Below are positions 17,166 to 25,517 of a stretch of 64,000 nucleotides of DNA, piece after piece; positions within the stretch are counted from its first letter, which is position 1, and each line of letters starts with the position of its first letter. Origin of the DNA: Streptosporangium subroseum (GTDB taxonomy: Bacteria; Actinomycetota; Actinomycetes; Streptosporangiales; Streptosporangiaceae); NCBI RefSeq assembly GCF_900188345.1, contig NZ_FZOD01000001.1:1-64000 (forward strand). Direction: 5' to 3'. A program made the position numbers and the translations under genes. Below the pieces are notes generated by a model. The model ran no database searches. It was given only the letters and a program-made list of their open reading frames with translations, and was not told the DNA's origin.

Positions 17166-18049
17166 CACCGGCCATAGACGCTCCCGCCCCGCCCCGCCGG
17201 GTCAGGCCGTTGCGGATCCTGCTCCACGCCTTCCTGGGACTGGTGGCGCTGGGCTGGTTCGTTCCGCTGGCGCTCGCCCTCTACGCCTCGCTCCGGCCGT
17301 ACCAGGAGACGGCCAGGCTCGGCTACTTCTCCCTGCCGGAGACGCTCACGCTCGACTACTACGGCGAGGCCTGGACCCAGGCCGAACTGCCCAAGTACTA
17401 CCTCAACACGCTCATCATCGTGGTCCCGGGCGTGCTTCTCACCCTGCTGCTCGCCTCGTTCACCGCGTTCGCCATCGCCCGGACGCGCATCCCCGGCCGC
17501 CGCACCCTGCTGATCGTCTTCACCGCGGGCAACCTGCTCCCGCCCCAGGTGCTGATCACTCCGCTCTACACGGTCTACACGATGATCCCGCTGCCCTGGT
17601 GGCTGTCGGACTCCCTGTCCCTCTACGACTCCTACCTCGGGCTGACCCTCGTCCACGTGGCGTTCCAGTTCGGCTTCTGCGTGTTCGTGCTCACCAACTT
17701 CATGCGCACGATCCCCGAGTCGATCACCGAGGCCGCCCTGGTGGACGGGGCCGGCGTGTGGCGGCGCTACTGGCAGCTCACCCTGCCCCTGTGCCGTCCG
17801 GCCCTGGCCGCGCTGGGCACGCTCCAGTTCACCTGGATGTACAACGACTTCCTCTGGGCGCTGGTGCTGATGTCCTCCGGCGACAAACTTCCCGTGACCA
17901 GCGCGCTGAACAACCTCCGCGGCCAGTTCTTCACCGACTACAACCTGCTCGCCGCCGGATCGGTGCTCGTCGCGCTCCCCACGCTCATCGTCTTCCAGCT
18001 TCTTCACAAACACTTCATCGCGGGTCTCACCCTGGGCTCCACGAAATAA
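17162..18049 (+). CDS. Sugar ABC transporter permease (MalG type)
   Basis: This is the second permease subunit, 295 residues, with the expected hydrophobic helices and the EAA motif EAALVDGAGVWRRYWQLTLP near residue 195. It starts with GTG inside a four-base overlap. The convergent neighbour is a GH42 beta-galactosidase, which suggests that the importer brings in galactosides or beta-galactan fragments. This is inference from context. Confidence 0.92.
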   Translation: MTPAIDAPAPPRRVRPLRILLHAFLGLVALGWFVPLALALYASLRPYQETARLGYFSLPETLTLDYYGEAWTQAELPKYYLNTLIIVVPGVLLTLLLASFTAFAIARTRIPGRRTLLIVFTAGNLLPPQVLITPLYTVYTMIPLPWWLSDSLSLYDSYLGLTLVHVAFQFGFCVFVLTNFMRTIPESITEAALVDGAGVWRRYWQLTLPLCRPALAALGTLQFTWMYNDFLWALVLMSSGDKLPVTSALNNLRGQFFTDYNLLAAGSVLVALPTLIVFQLLHKHFIAGLTLGSTK

Positions 18050-18117
18050 CCGCCGGCCTCGCCCGGGACGCCACCGGGTGAGGTGGCAACCTCGGCGGGG
18101 GGCGCCGCCAGATGACT

Positions 18118-18264
18118 GGCTGCCCGCCCGGAAAAACACACGATCCCCACCCGGCCTCCGGTCGCCGGCTGCCCGCCCGGAAAAACGCCCGATCCCACCC
18201 GGCCTCCGGTCGCCGGCTCCACCGGTGACCGGCTGCCCGCCGGGGAGGACACGCCCGGCCCCTA
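18118..18264. repeat. Short tandem repeat between convergent genes
   Basis: Three imperfect copies begin at 18118, 18167 and 18231, each starting GGCTGCCCGCC and continuing CCGGAAAAAC, GATCCC and ACCCGGCCTCCGG. The period is 49 bases, then 64. The last copy runs into the stop codon and final codons of the GH42 gene. Confidence 0.7.
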
Positions 18265-20334
18265 CCCGGCCTCCGGGCGTTGCCTGATCACGGCGACGCC
18301 GCCCGCCGGCACCGTACCGGGGAAGTCCTTCGTGGTGAGCAGGTCGGTGCCGGACTCGGCCAGCTCGACGTCCTTCTCGTCGTCGTGATTGATCGCGAAC
18401 AGGTAGGTGGAGCCGTCGGGGTGGCTCCGCCGTACGAGCTCCAGGCCGGGAGCCGGGGCGGCGATGCCCGTCTCGGCGGCGATCCGGGCGAGCAGGCGCC
18501 GCAGGGAGACCTCGTCCAGCCGGGTGGAGACGTACCAGGCCGCGCCGGAACCGTGCTCGTTGCGGGTGATGGCGGGCGCCCCCGCCAGGTGGCGGGCCCA
18601 GGGGTCGTACCCGCCGCCCGAGGAGGCGTCGCCGTTGGGGAAGCCACCCCCGGAGCCGCCGACGGAGAAACTCCCGGTCCCGGAACCGCCGAGGCGGAAT
18701 CCGTCATCGGTGTATGAGGCGATCACCTCGGCGGTGGTGGTCCGGCCGAGCTCACGCCAGACCCCGCCGGTGGAGCCGTCGGACAGCGTCACCGTACGGC
18801 CCTCGCCCAGGGGCACGAACTCCTCCATGCGCACGCCGAGAAGGTCGCGCAGGGCGCCGGGGTAGCCGCCGGTCCAGACGGCGTCGTTCTCGTCGACGAC
18901 GCCGGAGTAGGCGCCGACGACCAGCGTGCCGCCGCCTTCGACGTAGAAGTCCAGGGCCGCCCGGTCGGTCTCGCCGAGCACGTACAGGGAGGGCAGCAGG
19001 AGCAGCGGGTAGGAGCTGAAGTCGCCGTGGGCCGGGAGGAAGTCCACGGTGACGCCGAGCTTCCACAGGGCCCGGTGCCAGGTGGCGAGCTCATCGCGCA
19101 CGGTCATGTCGACGCTCGGGTGGCTGGGCTGTTCCTGCGCCCAGACGCTCTGCCAGTCGAACACGATCGCCACGTCGGCGCTGACCCTGGAGCCCTCGAC
19201 CTCCTCCAGCCTGCGCAGGTCGGCGCCGAGCTCGCAGACCTCCCTCCAGACGCGCGAGTCCACGCCCGCGTGCGGGAGCAGCGCGGAGTGATACTTCTCC
19301 GCTCCGGCGCGGGAGGCCCGCCACTGGAAGAACAGCGCGCCGTCGGATCCCCTGGCCACGTGGGCCAGGGAGTTGCGGCGCATCTGGCCGGGGGTCTTGG
19401 GAATGTTGCGCGGCTGCCAGTTGACCGCGCTGGTGGAGTGCTCCATCAGCAGCCACGGCGCTCCGCCCGCGAGACCCCGGGTGATGTCGGCGGCGAAGGC
19501 CAGGTCGATGTGGGCCTCGGGGTCGTGGGCGCGGAGGTAGTGGTCGGTGGAGACCACGTCCACGTGCGGCGCCCACTCCCAGTAGTCGATGTCCCAGTGC
19601 AGCCCGGCCATGAAGTTGGTGGTCACCGGGACGCCGGGGCTCACCTCCCGCAGAACCTCCAGCTCGGCCAGGTAGCAGGCGAGCAGCTCGGCGGAGCTGA
19701 ACCGGAAGAAGTCCAGTGCCTGGGCGGGGTTGGGGACGGCCGGGGTCCTGCGCGGCGGCAGGACCTCCTCGAACGAGGTGTACTCCTGCGACCAGAACCG
19801 CGTGCCCCAGGCCTCGTTCAGCCGGGGCAGGTCGTAGCGGTCGCGGAGCCAGTCGCGGAACGCCGCGGCGGAGACGTCGCAGTAGCAGCGCGCCACGTGG
19901 CAGCCGTACTCGTTGCCGACGTGCCACATGCGCAGCGCGGGGTGGTCGCGGTACCGCTCGGCCAGGGCCCGTGCCAGCCGTACGGCGGCGGCCCGGTAGC
20001 TCGGCGAGGAGGGGCAGTAGGCCTGGCGGCTTCCCGGCCACAGGACGTGCCCGCCCGCGTCCACCGGGAGCGAGTCGGGGTGGGCGGCGGAGAACCACGG
20101 CGGGGGGCTCGCGGTGGCCGTCGCCAGGTCGACGCCGATCCCGTTCGCGTCCAGCAGGTCGAGCACCCGGTCCAGCCACCCGAACTCGTGGGAACCCTCC
20201 CGCGGCTCCAGCAGCGCCCAGGAGAAGACGCCGACTGTCACCAGGTTGACTCCGGCCTCACGCATGCGCACCACGTCGTCGTGCCACACCTGCTCCGGCC
20301 ACTGCTCGGGGTTGTAGTCACCGCCGAAGTACAT
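18262..20334 (-). CDS. Beta-galactosidase, glycoside hydrolase family 42
   Basis: This is a 690-residue cytoplasmic retaining beta-galactosidase. The acid/base is Glu142 in WHVGNEYG and the nucleophile is Glu298 in LLMEHSTSAVNW. Three zinc-site cysteines of GH42 are present (Cys107, Cys150, Cys152), while the usual fourth position is Ser155, with Cys145 nearby. The domains are a TIM barrel (1-370), a trimerisation domain (from about 385) and a C-terminal beta domain. A Gly/Ser-rich insertion of about 40 residues near 560-600 looks like a flexible linker. No signal peptide is seen. The ATG at 20334 has a weak GGAGG-like site. Confidence 0.93.
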   Translation of the reverse strand: MYFGGDYNPEQWPEQVWHDDVVRMREAGVNLVTVGVFSWALLEPREGSHEFGWLDRVLDLLDANGIGVDLATATASPPPWFSAAHPDSLPVDAGGHVLWPGSRQAYCPSSPSYRAAAVRLARALAERYRDHPALRMWHVGNEYGCHVARCYCDVSAAAFRDWLRDRYDLPRLNEAWGTRFWSQEYTSFEEVLPPRRTPAVPNPAQALDFFRFSSAELLACYLAELEVLREVSPGVPVTTNFMAGLHWDIDYWEWAPHVDVVSTDHYLRAHDPEAHIDLAFAADITRGLAGGAPWLLMEHSTSAVNWQPRNIPKTPGQMRRNSLAHVARGSDGALFFQWRASRAGAEKYHSALLPHAGVDSRVWREVCELGADLRRLEEVEGSRVSADVAIVFDWQSVWAQEQPSHPSVDMTVRDELATWHRALWKLGVTVDFLPAHGDFSSYPLLLLPSLYVLGETDRAALDFYVEGGGTLVVGAYSGVVDENDAVWTGGYPGALRDLLGVRMEEFVPLGEGRTVTLSDGSTGGVWRELGRTTTAEVIASYTDDGFRLGGSGTGSFSVGGSGGGFPNGDASSGGGYDPWARHLAGAPAITRNEHGSGAAWYVSTRLDEVSLRRLLARIAAETGIAAPAPGLELVRRSHPDGSTYLFAINHDDEKDVELAESGTDLLTTKDFPGTVPAGGVAVIRQRPEAG

Positions 20335-20387
20335 AAGACCTCCCGTTTGCAGCCCGGATCACCTTAGAACACGGCGCGGGGCATGGC

Positions 20388-21512
20388 CTAGAAGGTCGGC
20401 GCACCTTCGAGCAACTGGGCGAACCGGGAGGCGACGAGGTCCCAGCCCCACTCGCGCGTGACCCACTCCCGTCCGCGCTCCCCCATCGCGCGCGCCCCTG
20501 CGGGGTCCTTCAGCAGGCCGACCAGCGCCGCCGCGACCTCGCGCGCGGAGGTGCCGTCGACCACCAGCCCCGTCTCCCCGTGCAGCACCGCGTCCGGGGC
20601 TCCGCCCGACGAGCCCGCCACCACGGGCAGCCCGCTGGCGGAGGCCTCCAGGTAGACGATGCCGAGCCCCTCCACGTCGATGCCGCCCAGGCGGGTACGG
20701 CACGGCATGGCGAACACGTCGGCCGCGGCGAGGTGGCCGGACAGCGACGCCCCCGGCACCGGTCCGGTGAACCTGACCGAGTCGCCCAGCGTCCGGGCCA
20801 ACCGTTCCAGGGTCTTCCTGTACGGCCCGCCGCCGACGAGGAGCAGCACCCCGTCGGGCACGGCGCGCAGCACGTGGGGCCAGGCGCGCAGGAGGGTGTC
20901 CTGGCCCTTGCGCGGCACCAGCCGGGACAGGCAGACCACGACCGGCCGGTCCCCCAGGCCGAGCGCCGCGCGCACCCCCTCGCCGCCGGCGTCCGGCCGG
21001 AACACGGCGGTGTCGACGCCGGGCGCGAGCCGTACCAGCTTGTGGGGCGGGATCACCTTCGCCAGCCTTCGCCGGGTGTACTCCCCCAGGTAGGTCACCA
21101 CGTCGGCGTGGCCGCCGATCCTCGCGAGCAGCGGGCGGGCGATCGGGACCCCCGCCCAGGCCGCCTCGTGGCCGTGGGTGACCATGACGACGCGGCGGGC
21201 CCCGGCCGCGCGCATCCTGGGCGCGAGCAGGCCGAGTGGCGCCGCCGCCCCGAACACCACCGTGTCGCACTTGAACTCGGCGATCAGGGCGGCGGCCCGG
21301 CGGGCGACCGCGGACGTGGGCAGCATCAGCGAGGTGGGGTGACGTACGACCGGGTAGGGCTGCCGGCCGTCGAAGCTCTCGCAGCCGGGCCATTCGGGGG
21401 CGTAGACGACCACCGAGTCCGGCGGGCGGCAGGCGGCGAGGCCGTACACGAACGACTGGATCCCGCCTGCCCGGGGCGGGAAGTCGTTGGTGACGATGAG
21501 GGTGCGGCTCAC
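20388..21512 (-). CDS. pimB: GT4 mannosyltransferase, PimB-like
   Basis: This 374-residue GT-B glycosyltransferase probably adds the second mannose to phosphatidylinositol monomannoside at the membrane's inner face. It has LIVTNDFPPRAGGIQSF at the N-terminus, APGVDTAVFRPD in the middle and the nucleotide-sugar EX7E region GLGIVYLEASASGLPVV. The GTG at 21512 overlaps the upstream protease stop by four bases. An open frame continues far upstream but is a shadow of the protease gene. Substrate assignment rests on family resemblance. Confidence 0.87.
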   Translation of the reverse strand: MSRTLIVTNDFPPRAGGIQSFVYGLAACRPPDSVVVYAPEWPGCESFDGRQPYPVVRHPTSLMLPTSAVARRAAALIAEFKCDTVVFGAAAPLGLLAPRMRAAGARRVVMVTHGHEAAWAGVPIARPLLARIGGHADVVTYLGEYTRRRLAKVIPPHKLVRLAPGVDTAVFRPDAGGEGVRAALGLGDRPVVVCLSRLVPRKGQDTLLRAWPHVLRAVPDGVLLLVGGGPYRKTLERLARTLGDSVRFTGPVPGASLSGHLAAADVFAMPCRTRLGGIDVEGLGIVYLEASASGLPVVAGSSGGAPDAVLHGETGLVVDGTSAREVAAALVGLLKDPAGARAMGERGREWVTREWGWDLVASRFAQLLEGAPTF

Positions 21513-22786
21513 GGCGCGGGGAGGCCGTGCAGCAGGGCCCAGGAGCGCGCCATGGCGATGCGCTGCGGGGTCGTGGGGTGGGAGGCGTAGAGGAGGTATT
21601 CGAAGGCGTCGGGCGACAGATCCGAGATGTTGGCGACGGCCAGCCGTTTCTGCATGGACACGAACGTCGCCGGATCCTTGGTCAGGTTCAGCGCGTGGAG
21701 GTCGGCGCGGGCCTCGATGTGCCTGCTGATCAGGTTCTGGGCGGGGCCGGACAGGACCGTGGCCAGGCTCAGCAGCCCCATGATCAGTCCCACCGCCCTC
21801 GGGTCGGCGAGCGAGGTGATCCCGGTGCGCCGCCGTACGGCTCCCGCCGAGGTCACCAGGTAGAGCAGGCACGCCCCGCACGCGGCGGCCAGGCCGCCGA
21901 TGAGCGTGCCGGACAGCACGTCGCCCGCCTTGGCGTGGCCCAGCTCGTGCGCGACCACCAGCTCGACCTGGTCGGCGGGCGCCCGGAGCAGCGTGTCGTA
22001 GACCACGATCCTGCGCGTCGCGCCGAATCCGGAGACGTAGGCGTTGAGCGCCGTGGTCCGCCGGGAGGCGTCGGCGACGAGCACGTCCTCGACCGGCACG
22101 CCGTCCCTGGAGGCCATGGCGAGCAGGTCGTCGCGGAGCTGCCCGGCGGCCATCGGCCGGAAGTCGTTGAAGATCGGCTCGATCACCACCGGGTAGGCGA
22201 ACGAGGCGAGCAGGGTCAGCACGAACGCGCCGATCGCCGCGGGGATCCACCAGCGCCGGAAGCGCCGTGCCAGCGTGACCACCGCGAGCACCATGATCGC
22301 GGTCAGCCCGGTGCTGACTCCGAGGTTCTTGATCCGGTCGGCCGTCCAGGTCGCCCAGGTCTGGGTGGACAGCCCGAAGGCGCGCAGGTGGGTCTCCGAC
22401 CACATCCCCAGCGGCCAGCGCAGGATCGCCACCGCCACCGACAGCCCCAGGACGCCGAGCAGCACCCGCAGCCACCACGGTCCTCTCAGGCGTCCGAGCA
22501 GCCGTGCGCCCAGCGGGGTGCTCACCAGCACTCCCGCGACGACCAGTGTCAGGCCGAGCGACAGGTAGGAGGGCACGCTGACCAGCGCGTCGAAGGTCTT
22601 CGCGCGGGCGATCTGCTCCGGGAGGAAGTCGCGGGCCGGGTCGGGGACGACGTCCGGCGCCCCCGCGGCCAGCTCTCGCCAGGGCGTGGTGAACGCCACG
22701 ATCGCCAGCGTGACCGCCCCGAGGGCGGCCAGCGCCCACCCCGCCGTCCGGAGTCCCGCGGGCGTGTCCGTCTTACTCAGCGTCAT
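21509..22786 (-). CDS. M48 family membrane zinc protease (Ste24-like)
   Basis: This is a 425-residue integral membrane metalloprotease of the CAAX-prenyl-protease type. The zinc motif is VVAHELGHAKAGD (HExxH), with the third ligand Glu in EARADLHALNLTKDP. About six hydrophobic segments surround it. It overlaps pimB downstream and the next peptidase-like gene upstream by four bases each. Prenylated CAAX substrates are not expected in bacteria, so its role is probably membrane protein quality control. Confidence 0.9.
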   Translation of the reverse strand: MTLSKTDTPAGLRTAGWALAALGAVTLAIVAFTTPWRELAAGAPDVVPDPARDFLPEQIARAKTFDALVSVPSYLSLGLTLVVAGVLVSTPLGARLLGRLRGPWWLRVLLGVLGLSVAVAILRWPLGMWSETHLRAFGLSTQTWATWTADRIKNLGVSTGLTAIMVLAVVTLARRFRRWWIPAAIGAFVLTLLASFAYPVVIEPIFNDFRPMAAGQLRDDLLAMASRDGVPVEDVLVADASRRTTALNAYVSGFGATRRIVVYDTLLRAPADQVELVVAHELGHAKAGDVLSGTLIGGLAAACGACLLYLVTSAGAVRRRTGITSLADPRAVGLIMGLLSLATVLSGPAQNLISRHIEARADLHALNLTKDPATFVSMQKRLAVANISDLSPDAFEYLLYASHPTTPQRIAMARSWALLHGLPAP

Positions 22787-23568
22787 CCGAGTTCCCTCCG
22801 GAGATAGTCGCGCCAGGCCCCGACGAGCGACGTCTCGGACAGGCCCAGGGTGCTCCCGACATCGCTACCGTAGAGCCTCACCAGCGCCTTCTCGCCATAG
22901 CGCTCGGCGATGAGACGGCAGGCGAGCCACGCCTCCTCGTAGGCCTGCGCCAGCCGCGGCGCTCCGGGGGCGAAGTCACCGGGCCCGGGGAGACGGGAGG
23001 GCAGGATGCCGTCGCGCACCTCCGGCGCCAGCTCGGCGGCGACCGTGCGGACCGCGATCCCCGCGTCGCGGTAACCCACGTAGTCGGCGAAGCCCTCCGA
23101 CATCCACATCGGCACCCGGCCGCCCCGGGTCGCGCCGGTGGCCACGTGGGTGAGCTCGTGCGTGATCACCACGTCACGGCCGACCTCGCTGAGCCTCGCG
23201 TAGCCCGACGGCAGGACGATCACTCGATCCGAGGTCGCCAGCGCGGCCAGGCCGCCGGTGCCGCCGGCTCCGGCGAGCGCCGCGGCCTCGGCGTCCGTGG
23301 CGGGGAACAGGATCACCGCCCGGACCGGACCCCAGATCTCCTCGACGCTGCGGCGGGCGCGGTCGGCCCTGGAGGCCAGATCACGGAGACTTCCGTACGG
23401 GACGCCGTGGCCGATCACGAGGGAACGCTCACCTCGCACGACGGTCGCCGCGCCGGGCCAGAGGCCGCGCGTGTCCTGCGGAAACGGCCCGCCTCCGGCG
23501 AGCGGAGCGGCACTGATCAGCGCCAACATCCCGGTGAGCACGGCGCGGCGCCCCTTCGGGACGGACAT
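22783..23568 (-). CDS. Secreted gluzincin-like protein (peptidase MA type)
   Basis: This is a 261-residue protein with an N-terminal signal segment (positive residues, then LTGMLALISAAPLAGG). It carries VITHELTHVATG (HExxH) and, about 20 residues later, WMSEGFADYVGYRD, whose Glu is the third zinc ligand of gluzincins. The pattern matches peptidase-MA-like actinobacterial proteins. It is translationally coupled to the M48 protease and PimB genes. Its target is unknown. Confidence 0.8.
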   Translation of the reverse strand: MSVPKGRRAVLTGMLALISAAPLAGGGPFPQDTRGLWPGAATVVRGERSLVIGHGVPYGSLRDLASRADRARRSVEEIWGPVRAVILFPATDAEAAALAGAGGTGGLAALATSDRVIVLPSGYARLSEVGRDVVITHELTHVATGATRGGRVPMWMSEGFADYVGYRDAGIAVRTVAAELAPEVRDGILPSRLPGPGDFAPGAPRLAQAYEEAWLACRLIAERYGEKALVRLYGSDVGSTLGLSETSLVGAWRDYLRRELG

Positions 23569-23599
23569 ATCGATTGATGCTACTCGACGGACATGGAGC

Positions 23600-23631
23600 G
23601 GCCCCGTCCATCCGCGCGGATGGACGGGGCC
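23600..23631 (-). terminator. Perfect 32-base hairpin after the NlpC/P60 gene
   Basis: GGCCCCGTCCATCC pairs fully with GGATGGACGGGGCC around GCGC. It lies 12 bases after the NlpC/P60 stop. There is no T run on the minus strand, so it may act as an intrinsic actinobacterial terminator without a U tract. Confidence 0.75.
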
Positions 23632-23643
23632 GTCTCCCTTGGG

Positions 23644-24222
23644 TCAGCCGCCGGGACGGACCGCTCCGGTGAAGGAGGACTTGTAGTACCCCTCCAGCTT
23701 CACGATCCGGACCGTCTTGCCGCTGCTCGGCGAGTGGACCATCCTGCCCTTGCCGACGTACATGCCGACGTGGCCCTTCCCGCTGAAGAACATCAGGTCA
23801 CCGGGGTGCAGGTTGCGCCACGAGACCTTCTTCCTGACAGCCCTGTACTGGCTGTACGTGATGCGGGGGAGCTTGACGCCTGCTTTCCGCCATGAGTACT
23901 GGACGAGCCCTGAGCAGTCGAACGCGCCTGGGCCGGTGGCACCCCACCGGTACGGAGCGCCGATCTGCCTCCTGGCCGTGGAGACGGCCTTCTTGGCCTT
24001 CACCTTCTGCTGTGCGACCTTGCTCAACCTGGCCTTCGCCGTGCTTCTGACCTGGGTCGAGGTCTTCGCCGTGCTCTTGGTCTGAGCCGTGCTCCTGACC
24101 TGAAGGGCGGTCGCGCTGTTCGCCGTCGCCTGTGCCGCCGTGGGCCCCAACGCGACCGCTCCGGTTGAGGCGGTCATCGTGAGGGCGAATCCGCCGATGG
24201 AAAGGCGGAAAAGGCGCGACAA
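23644..24222 (-). CDS. Secreted NlpC/P60 cell-wall hydrolase
   Basis: This is a peptidoglycan endopeptidase of the NlpC/P60 (DL-endopeptidase) type. A signal peptide (cleavage near residues 30-35) is followed by a Ser/Thr/Lys-rich spacer, then the catalytic domain with Cys103 (FDCSGLVQYSW), His151 (GKGHVGMYVG) and His163 (MVHSP). TTG at 24222 is the first standard start but lacks a ribosome site. AAGGAG at 24255-24260 instead serves an in-frame CTG at 24249 (or ATC at 24252), which would add nine or ten residues. Expression is probably controlled by the c-di-AMP riboswitch and CRP-like site upstream. Confidence 0.9.
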   Translation of the reverse strand: MSRLFRLSIGGFALTMTASTGAVALGPTAAQATANSATALQVRSTAQTKSTAKTSTQVRSTAKARLSKVAQQKVKAKKAVSTARRQIGAPYRWGATGPGAFDCSGLVQYSWRKAGVKLPRITYSQYRAVRKKVSWRNLHPGDLMFFSGKGHVGMYVGKGRMVHSPSSGKTVRIVKLEGYYKSSFTGAVRPGG

Positions 24223-24264
24223 ACGGGGGTTATGCAGGGTGGTAGACAGGATTTCTCCTTGGGA

Positions 24265-24455
24265 CTTCCACTGATGCCTACCGGGTTAGCTGACGGATTC
24301 GGGCTGGGAAGATGCCCTACGGCGAAATGCGCCGATTCACCCCTGGCCACGCTTTTAAGGGCCCTTTGGGTCCCCGGTTCCATGCCTCCTGGCTGCATGA
24401 ATTCGGCAGGCCACCGCAGTGGGGTCGAACCCCGATGGGGAGAAGCGGTGGCCGG
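24265..24455 (-). promoter_or_regulatory. Cyclic di-AMP riboswitch (ydaO/yuaA type)
   Basis: On the minus strand the leader shows the conserved blocks of the ydaO aptamer in order: a closing helix GCCACCGC/GCGGTGGC with an inner hairpin, CCGGGGACCC, GGGGTGAATC, GTAGGGC, then CCGAATCCGTCAGCTAACC and GGTAGGC near 24272-24300. It ends about 40 bases before the NlpC/P60 start. In actinobacteria this riboswitch class commonly precedes rpf and NlpC genes and turns expression off when c-di-AMP is high. This is motif recognition by eye without a covariance model. Confidence 0.88.
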
Positions 24456-24990
24456 TTGGATTTCTATGAGGAACACCGGCCCTGGGGCCGACATTCACCG
24501 CGACGGCATGGCTTGAACGTCGCGACGCCAGAAACTACCCCGGTCTTCAACGTTCGGCAAAGCAATCGTCATGTTCGAAGATCGAAGAGAGCTCTTCGCC
24601 CTTCCAGACTCCCTGCATAAGGGCTATTTATGCTAATGAGATATGACTCTGGTCACATTCCATGAATCACCATGGCAAATGCTCCATTTCTGTCAGATAC
24701 ATCACATCCGACTTGATCTTCAATATGATCTCCGTCACCGCGTGTGATCTTTATTGCCGCCCATGGTCATTCACTTCCGTGCAGGACCATTCACCGTCGT
24801 TCTCGCCGCGATCCTCACCGCTCCGACCGTGGACGGCGGATCACCGGAGAGCCCCGCAAGCGATGGCCCAGATTCGGGACGAACATGCGGAAACCGGCCG
24901 ATAACGGCAGGCGGAAACGACTCCTCTACTCGGTGCGTTTCTGGCCGCCGGCCCCGCGCACAAGGCCAAGCGGGCGCTTGGCAGCGATCG
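24456..24990. other. Gene-free region between riboswitch and Rrf2 gene
   Basis: About 530 bases hold no convincing gene on either strand. The part around 24610-24770 is AT-rich, as expected for promoters. It contains the CRP-like site and an inverted repeat CGAAGAG/CTCTTCG at 24583-24598. Confidence 0.5.
24642..24657 (-). promoter_or_regulatory. CRP-like binding site upstream of the riboswitch
   Basis: On the minus strand the site reads TGTGACCAGAGTCATA, close to the CRP consensus TGTGA-N6-TCACA. It sits about 190 bases before the aptamer, with TAGCAT/CATAAAT just downstream as a possible -10. Mycobacterial rpfA combines CRP control with a ydaO riboswitch in the same way (established knowledge), which supports the call. 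Confidence 0.5.
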
Positions 24991-24993
24991 TTA

Positions 24994-25008
24994 TAACATG
25001 TACTGTTA
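24994..25008. promoter_or_regulatory. Promoter/operator of the Rrf2 gene
   Basis: TAACATGTACTGTTA is an inverted repeat (TAACA and TGTTA, five-base spacer) that overlaps a TATAAC -10-like hexamer at 24992-24997. It lies 21 bases before the start of the Rrf2 gene, as expected for an autoregulated member of this family. Confidence 0.6.
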
Positions 25009-25028
25009 CATCCGGCGGAGATGAGGCG

Positions 25029-25466
25029 ATGATGAGCGCGAACAGCAGGTTGACGATCGCCGCGCACATACTGGCGTGGATGGAGCTCGACCGGCGTGGC
25101 GGCCGCGAGGTCGTGACCTCGGAGCAGATCGCCGGCAGCGTGAACACCAATCCGGTGGTCATCAGGCGCTGCCTCGGAGACCTCCGCAAAGCCGGCTTCG
25201 TGGAGGCGCGGCGCGGCGCGGGAGCCGGATGGAGCCTGGTTCGCGATCCCGAGTCGATCAGCCTGTTCGACGTTCACCAGGCCGTCGAACAGGGCCCCCT
25301 GTTCGGCATGCACCACACTCCGCCGAACGAGGGCTGCCCGGTGGGCTACGGAATCCAGCCCGCGCTGCGGCGCGTGTACGGCGGACTCGAAGAAGCCGTG
25401 CGGCAACAGCTCGCCCAGACCTCGGTCGCCGACGTCCTCCGGGACGTGCTGGCCCAGCAGCGATGA
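25029..25466 (+). CDS. Rrf2-family transcriptional regulator
   Basis: This is a 145-residue winged-helix regulator. The helix-turn-helix is seen in VTSEQIAGSVNTNPVVIRRCLGDLRKAG, followed by the wing GAGAGWSL. It lacks the three-cysteine Fe-S cluster motif of IscR and NsrR (only two isolated Cys remain), so it resembles the cluster-free YwnA/CymR type. The adjacent codons 25029 and 25032 are both ATG, and GGAG lies eight to nine bases upstream of the first. It stands alone, so its targets other than itself are unknown. Confidence 0.9.
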   Translation: MMSANSRLTIAAHILAWMELDRRGGREVVTSEQIAGSVNTNPVVIRRCLGDLRKAGFVEARRGAGAGWSLVRDPESISLFDVHQAVEQGPLFGMHHTPPNEGCPVGYGIQPALRRVYGGLEEAVRQQLAQTSVADVLRDVLAQQR

Positions 25467-25517
25467 CAGACGTGCCCGGCCTGAGCCGAGGATGTCGCGG
25501 CCCTCACCTTTAGGCCC

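Noticed and set aside
20388..22739. Single 783-codon minus-strand protein
   Set aside because: Its first half is an antiphase reading of the M48 protease gene; only the part from 21512 is a real glycosyltransferase.
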